Shown here piece by piece: positions 59,507-64,000 of a stretch of DNA of 64,000 bases. A model generated the notes under the pieces. That model did not search any database and was not told the origin of the DNA. It worked only from the letters and a program-made list of their open reading frames with translations. Made by a program: the position numbers and the translations under genes. Source of the stretch: Nitrosomonas sp. (GTDB taxonomy: Bacteria > Pseudomonadota > Gammaproteobacteria > Burkholderiales > Nitrosomonadaceae); assembly GCA_031316255.1 (NCBI GenBank), contig JALDQW010000001.1, positions 62,001 through 126,000 of the forward strand. The letters are read 5' to 3'. Numbering within the stretch: the first letter of the stretch is position 1; the number at the start of each line of letters is the position of its first letter.

Positions 59507-61333
59507 ATGGACAAAAACGATCAAATCAATTTCTGGTATGTCATCGCCGCGGTGCTCGGTGTATTGTTTCTACAAAGCCTTTACATTCAATACACCCAGG
59601 TTGAACCGATTTCATACAGCCGTTTCCAGCATTTTCTGGAACAAGGTCAGGTAGAGAAGATTTCGATTACTGACCAGTACATTTATGGTTCGCTCAAGAC
59701 ACAACACGCGGATGGTTTCAAAGACTTTGTCACCACACGTGTAGAACCTGAATTCGCAGAAGAGCTGGAAAAATACAATGTTGAGTATTCGGGTATTGTA
59801 AAAAGCACCTGGATTCGCGATCTGTTGTCCTGGCTGCTGCCAATGCTGATATTTGTCGGCCTCTGGCTTTTTGTCATCCGTCATATGACTGGTGGCGCGA
59901 GCGGGAGCATGATGTCAATTGGTAAGAGCCGCGCCAAAGTATTTGTCGAGAAAGAAACCAAAGTGACCTTTGATGATGTTGCAGGCGTGGATGAGGCCAA
60001 GGAAGAACTGGTTGAAATTATCAATTTCCTCAAGAATCCGGCCGAATATGGCCGGCTTGGCGGACGCGCGCCGAAAGGCATTTTGCTGGTTGGGCCGCCC
60101 GGAACCGGTAAAACATTACTCGCGCGCGCAGTGGCCGGCGAGGCGGGCGTACCTTTTTTCTCCATCTCCGGTTCCGAATTTGTTGAGATGTTTGTCGGTG
60201 TGGGCGCTGCGCGTGTACGCGATCTTTTTGAGCATGCGAGGGAAATGGCGCCTGCGATTATATTTATTGACGAACTCGATGCATTGGGCCGTGTTCGCGG
60301 CGCTTTTGGGCTGGGCGGTGGACAGGATGAGAAAGAACAAACGTTAAACCAGTTGCTTGCCGAACTTGATGGCTTCGATTCCACCAGTGGCATCGTATTG
60401 CTGGCAGCCACCAACCGGCCGGAAATTCTTGATCCGGCGCTGCTGCGCGCCGGACGCTTTGACCGACAGGTACTGGTAGACCGTCCGGACAAACTGGGCC
60501 GTAAGCAGATTCTCGAAGTGCATATCAAAAAAGTGAAACTGGATAACGATGTGCAAATTGAGCAGATTGCGGCGTTGACCCCCGGTTTCACAGGTGCGGA
60601 TCTGGCTAATCTGGTCAATGAGGCCGCTTTGCTCGCGACACGGCGCAATGCGATTACGGTGACAATGGATGATTTTAACAATGCCATCGAACGTATTGTT
60701 GCAGGCCTTGAAAAACGTAATCGTCTGCTCAATCCTGAAGAGCGCCGTGTAGTGGCGTTTCATGAGCTTGGACATGCAATGGTCGCTTTGGCATTGCCGG
60801 GTTCGGATGAAGTACACAAGATTTCCATCATTCCACGTGGCATTGGCGCGCTTGGCTATACTATCCAGCGACCGACCGAGGACCGTTATCTCATGACAAA
60901 AGAAGAGTTAAAAAACAAAATGTCGGTATTATTAGGCGGGCGCGCTGCTGAACAGATTGTGTTTAATGAAGTATCAACCGGCGCTGCGGATGATCTGGCG
61001 CGCGCCACCGATATTGCACGGGCCATGGTGTTGCGTTATGGCATGAGTGAAGCTTTGGGGCATGTGGCTTATGATCGTGAACAATCTCCTTTTTTGCAGC
61101 CAAATGCTGTCATCCCCCAGCCCCGTAGCTACAGCGAGGAAACCGCCAACAAAGTGGATAGTGCCATACGCGAACTCGTTGACAATGCTTTGGAACGATC
61201 TATCAAAATTCTGCAAACCAACAGAACATTGCTGAACAAGTCTGCTGAAGAACTATTAAAAACAGAGACACTTAATCAGCCGGAGATTGAAGAACTAAAG
61301 CGTGCGATAGCACGTGAAAAAAACACGCCCTAA
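59507..61333 (+). CDS. ftsH: ATP-dependent zinc metalloprotease FtsH
   Basis: A 608-residue membrane protease. Two helices (about residues 8-28 and 106-124) flank a small periplasmic domain. The AAA domain has Walker [19 protein letters not shown] (about 192-209), Walker [13 protein letters not shown] and the [24 protein letters not shown]. The zinc site is [18 protein letters not shown] (His419-x3-His423), with the third ligand region in [17 protein letters not shown]. It is shorter than the usual main FtsH (about 640 residues) and is not next to rlmE or folP, so it may be a second paralogue in this genome. Confidence 0.93.
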   Translation: MDKNDQINFWYVIAAVLGVLFLQSLYIQYTQVEPISYSRFQHFLEQGQVEKISITDQYIYGSLKTQHADGFKDFVTTRVEPEFAEELEKYNVEYSGIVKSTWIRDLLSWLLPMLIFVGLWLFVIRHMTGGASGSMMSIGKSRAKVFVEKETKVTFDDVAGVDEAKEELVEIINFLKNPAEYGRLGGRAPKGILLVGPPGTGKTLLARAVAGEAGVPFFSISGSEFVEMFVGVGAARVRDLFEHAREMAPAIIFIDELDALGRVRGAFGLGGGQDEKEQTLNQLLAELDGFDSTSGIVLLAATNRPEILDPALLRAGRFDRQVLVDRPDKLGRKQILEVHIKKVKLDNDVQIEQIAALTPGFTGADLANLVNEAALLATRRNAITVTMDDFNNAIERIVAGLEKRNRLLNPEERRVVAFHELGHAMVALALPGSDEVHKISIIPRGIGALGYTIQRPTEDRYLMTKEELKNKMSVLLGGRAAEQIVFNEVSTGAADDLARATDIARAMVLRYGMSEALGHVAYDREQSPFLQPNAVIPQPRSYSEETANKVDSAIRELVDNALERSIKILQTNRTLLNKSAEELLKTETLNQPEIEELKRAIAREKNTP

Positions 61334-61411
61334 CGCGGTTGGAAAGCGAAAGGACCCGACAGTTTCAAATGCCGGAGGACTCTGAAAATCAGTACCGAAA
61401 TCTGATAGATG

Positions 61412-62995
61412 TTATTTGCCGCGCCAGTGCACGGAATACAGATCGTGGCGTCTGTCTTTCAAGTTTTGCACGGTTCCCGCATTGCGGGCGGTGCGCAGTG
61501 AATCAAAACGCAAATCGGCAATGGCGATCGTTTCCACGTTCGGTGTGGTATCGGCAGCAATACCGTCCCTGTCAAACGGAAAATCACATGGCGTCAAAAT
61601 ACAGCTCTGCGCATACTGAACATCCATATTGGCGACATTAGGGAGATTCCCTACATTGCCGGACAAAATCACATAAACTTGATTCTCGACCGCACGCGCC
61701 TGACTGCAATAACGGACACGCAAATATCCCTGGCGAACAGCCGTACAAAATGGCACAAAAATCATATAAACCCCTTGATCAACAAGATATCGCGATAGTT
61801 CCGGAAATTCGGCATCGTAGCAGATCAAAACACCGATAGGCCCACAGTCTGTTTCGATTGCATTCAGCGTATCGCCGCCTTCAATATTCCACCAGTAGAC
61901 TTCGTCGGGTGTCGGATGAATTTTGGGCTGTTTATGGATAGAACCGTCCCGCAGGAAAATATAGGAAATATTTTCAACGCGCCCCGATGGCATACTCGTA
62001 GGGTGCGATCCACCGATAATATTGACATTGTAGCGTAGCGCCATATCGCGCATTGCTTTGGTAAAACGATCGGTATATTTAGTCAATGCTTCGATAGATT
62101 CAGCCGGCGACAGGTGCTGATCTTCGATGGACAGCAACTGCAAAGTAAAAAGCTCGGGGAAAACGACAAAATCACCATTGTAGTCGGCGATCACATCCAC
62201 AAAATACTCGACAAAACTGATGAATTCTTCAAATGAACTCACTTTTCGCATCAAGTATTGCACAGTACCGACGCGCACTGTCTCCTGCACCCGTCCGCCA
62301 AAATTCTTATGGCGTTTGATTTCAGACTCTTCCGGAACACTGGGATTGCGCCAGATAAGATGCACGCCATATCCCATTGAGGCGCGATCCTCCGGCAGAT
62401 AATTTTTTATCACGCCAAGCACTTCGAAATTGTTATGCAATTGAAACGAAAGTACCTGATCGTTCAGTTGTTTCTGTACGATTTGTTGTACATAATCCTC
62501 TACATCAGGATAGCGCTTGGCTTTTTTTTCGTAACTGGGTAGTCTCCCTGCAAAAATAATTCCTTTTAACCCGAATTCCTGGCAAAGCTGTTTACGTGCA
62601 AAATAAAGTCGCTGTCCTATCCGATATCCCCTGTAACCCGGATCAACGCAAACCTCCATGCCGTACAAATACTCTCCTTCAGGATTATGCCGCGAGGCAA
62701 AGCCGTTACCGGTTATTTCAATCCAGGTATGTGGCTTGAGTGCAATCTTTCCTGAAATACGAAAACTGGCGCAATACCCAACCACTTCCTGGTCATAAAC
62801 AGCAACCAGCTGACCATCCGGGAAGTTATTAATTTGCCCTCTCAACGCCGCCTCGGTGTACACAGGAATACTGGAACCTTCATATACCTTTCTGACCAGT
62901 GTTGCCAGTGCAGGAACATCTTTCAATGTTGCATTACGGATCGTCAGACGCCCGGACTTCTTGACTAAAGTCGACTTAGGAGAGCTTGGTTTCAT
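61412..62995 (-). CDS. GNAT acetyltransferase fused to a nitrilase-family hydrolase
   Basis: About 527 residues from ATG 62995. The N-terminal GNAT domain (about 15-190) has RLTIRNATLKDVPALATLVRKVYEG and the acetyl-CoA loop YGMEVCVDPGYRGYRIGQRL. The C-terminal nitrilase domain (about 225-510) has the Glu in FVVFPELFTLQLL, the Lys in QPKIHPTPDEVYWW and the Cys in IGVLICYDAEFPELSRYL, the catalytic triad. This matches the widespread YhcX-like fusion; the substrate is unknown. A start at 63067 would overlap the dedA-like gene by 59 bases. It converges with ftsH. Confidence 0.88.
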   Translation of the reverse strand: MKPSSPKSTLVKKSGRLTIRNATLKDVPALATLVRKVYEGSSIPVYTEAALRGQINNFPDGQLVAVYDQEVVGYCASFRISGKIALKPHTWIEITGNGFASRHNPEGEYLYGMEVCVDPGYRGYRIGQRLYFARKQLCQEFGLKGIIFAGRLPSYEKKAKRYPDVEDYVQQIVQKQLNDQVLSFQLHNNFEVLGVIKNYLPEDRASMGYGVHLIWRNPSVPEESEIKRHKNFGGRVQETVRVGTVQYLMRKVSSFEEFISFVEYFVDVIADYNGDFVVFPELFTLQLLSIEDQHLSPAESIEALTKYTDRFTKAMRDMALRYNVNIIGGSHPTSMPSGRVENISYIFLRDGSIHKQPKIHPTPDEVYWWNIEGGDTLNAIETDCGPIGVLICYDAEFPELSRYLVDQGVYMIFVPFCTAVRQGYLRVRYCSQARAVENQVYVILSGNVGNLPNVANMDVQYAQSCILTPCDFPFDRDGIAADTTPNVETIAIADLRFDSLRTARNAGTVQNLKDRRHDLYSVHWRGK

Positions 62996-63008
62996 AATTA
63001 AAAGGAGA

Positions 63009-63608
63009 TTAGCTGGAGCGGCGCTGAAGCTGCCAGTAAATTCCCACGCCAACGACACAGGCAACAAACAGCGTAACGATGATATCCCGCAGATATTCCT
63101 TGATCAGCGCTTCGTTTTCACCAATAAAATAGCCAAGCAACGTCAGAATAACTACCCAAATACCCGCGCCAAGACTGGTATAAAAACAGAATACTGAAAG
63201 ATTCATGCGCGCGAGCCCTGCGGGTATCGAAATATACTGACGCACCATCGGAATCAGCCGGCCGGTAAACGTGGAAATATGCCCGTGCCGCTTAAAGAAG
63301 GTTTCCATTTTTTGCAAATGGGTCTCATTGAACATGACATATTTGCCATAATGCAATAGAAAAGGCCGTCCCAGCCATACCGCCAGATAATAATTAACCA
63401 GGGCGCCGAGAAGACTGCCGAATACACCGCACAGAATAACAATAATAATGTGCATCTCACCCTTTGAGGCGAGGTAACCGGCGGGAATCATGATCACTTC
63501 GCTTGGAAAAGGTACGAAACTCGATTCCAGTAACATGAGGAGAAAGATTCCGGGATAGCCCAGGCTACCCACAGTATTCACGATCCATTCAATAATTTCC
63601 GCAATCAA
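63009..63608 (-). CDS. DedA family membrane protein
   Basis: A 199-residue protein with four to five hydrophobic segments. [25 protein letters not shown] is the DedA N-terminal signature, and [22 protein letters not shown] and [22 protein letters not shown] (F/YxRFxPxxRxxxPxxAG) are the conserved core. DedA proteins recycle undecaprenyl phosphate or scramble phospholipids and need proton-motive force. It lies 48 bp downstream of secF and 13 bp ahead of the GNAT-nitrilase gene. Confidence 0.9.
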   Translation of the reverse strand: MIAEIIEWIVNTVGSLGYPGIFLLMLLESSFVPFPSEVIMIPAGYLASKGEMHIIIVILCGVFGSLLGALVNYYLAVWLGRPFLLHYGKYVMFNETHLQKMETFFKRHGHISTFTGRLIPMVRQYISIPAGLARMNLSVFCFYTSLGAGIWVVILTLLGYFIGENEALIKEYLRDIIVTLFVACVVGVGIYWQLQRRSS

Positions 63609-63656
63609 ATTCGCTCTTCCTGTAAAACAGATTAATTTGCCGGATTATATGTGGAT

Positions 63657-64000
63657 CTAGACAACAGCACCGTCGTTTTCCGGTTTCTTTTCTTCCGGTT
63701 TTACCAGGTCTTCACGCTTGACCCCCAACAGCATCAGAATCGGACTGGCAACCATTATGGACGAATAAATGCCAAACCAAATACCGATGGTTAAGGCCAG
63801 AGCAAAGTAGAACAATACTTCACCGCCAAACAATAGCATGGTGATGACAACCATTTGAGTGCTGCCATGCGTAATAATTGTCCGTGCCATCGTTCTGGTA
63901 ATGGCATTATTGATAACATTTTCTACCGGCACCTTGCGAAGCTTACGGAAATTTTCACGTATCCGGTCAAAAATAACCACGGATTCATTCACTGAATAAC
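63657..64000 (-). CDS. secF: Protein translocase subunit SecF, C-terminal part (runs off the window)
   Basis: The frame enters at the window edge and ends at TAG 63657-63659. Visible sequence begins YSVNESVVIFDRIRENFRKL, the cytoplasmic loop after the fourth helix of SecF, followed by ITRTMARTIITHGSTQMVVI and two more membrane helices. The tail has an acidic/lysine end (KPEEKKPEND). SecF works with SecD to drive late steps of protein export by proton-motive force. The missing N-terminal two-thirds and secD should lie to the right. Confidence 0.93.
   Translation of the reverse strand, partial: YSVNESVVIFDRIRENFRKLRKVPVENVINNAITRTMARTIITHGSTQMVVITMLLFGGEVLFYFALALTIGIWFGIYSSIMVASPILMLLGVKREDLVKPEEKKPENDGAVV

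Noticed and set aside
59881-60732. 283-codon frame on the minus strand inside ftsH
   Set aside because: Serine/arginine-rich translation with no domain; it mirrors the conserved AAA domain of ftsH, whose codon pattern keeps the opposite strand open.

Overview
The window reads as a chromosomal stretch of a betaproteobacterium, most likely a Nitrosomonas-type ammonia oxidiser. Support for this comes from a gatCAB operon facing an mreB-mreC-mreD-mrdA-mrdB-rlpA cell-shape cluster, moderate GC, and a heavy load of IS elements of the IS5, IS21, IS66, IS701, IS630 and IS1380 types. The genus is inferred from gene content and order; no database was consulted.

Layout. 1-8.2 kb is an accessory island. 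It holds a BrnT-type toxin with its partner, the 3' half of a tRNA-Thr(CGU) gene that could be an attachment site, a RelE/ParE-Phd toxin-antitoxin pair, a complete IS21 element with a frameshifted istA, and an ADP-ribosylglycohydrolase gene cut in two by an IS701-family element (4-bp target duplication CTAG; the lost C-terminus lies on the far side). An IS66 fragment closes the island. 8.2-12.3 kb (minus strand) is surface-glycan functions: O-methyltransferase, O-antigen ligase/polymerase, FkbM methyltransferase and a putative polysaccharide transferase. 12.6-18.8 kb (plus strand) is a tightly packed operon with a kdsB-like cytidylyltransferase, an HpcH/HpaI aldolase, a 2-hydroxyacid dehydrogenase, a sugar epimerase, a HAD phosphatase, a 6-phosphogluconolactonase-like gene and rlmD. 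It looks like a route to an activated sugar acid for the cell surface.

19-44 kb is mostly housekeeping: a Rha-like regulator, a Dph6-like ATP pyrophosphatase, a membrane-anchored TPR-like protein, gatCAB, the mre/mrd/rlpA cell-wall elongation operon, a TraB-family membrane protein, an ABC exporter, a Lon-type protease, an HDOD-GAF protein, mfd, and a PEP mutase/isocitrate lyase family enzyme. Between rlpA and the TraB gene, a strong intrinsic terminator points against both flanking genes and suggests a small RNA on the minus strand.

44-56 kb is a second accessory region of nested and broken mobile DNA. An IS66 sits with a clean 8-bp duplication inside an older IS5-like transposase, which itself abuts a broken DUF4157 (contractile-injection-system type) gene. 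Then come an IS21 end with four exact 25-bp-period repeats and an IS1380 fragment. Embedded here is an intact unusual gene (50562-51716) encoding an N-terminal beta-type domain, a glycine-zipper membrane segment and a three-repeat fascin-like beta-trefoil; it is the best candidate for an undescribed effector or toxin. A hybrid histidine kinase and a LuxR-type response regulator follow tail to tail, then more IS debris and a MITE.

56-64 kb returns to core genes: a fused phosphotransferase/P-loop kinase, a CPA2 antiporter, ftsH, a GNAT-nitrilase fusion, a DedA protein and the 3' end of secF.
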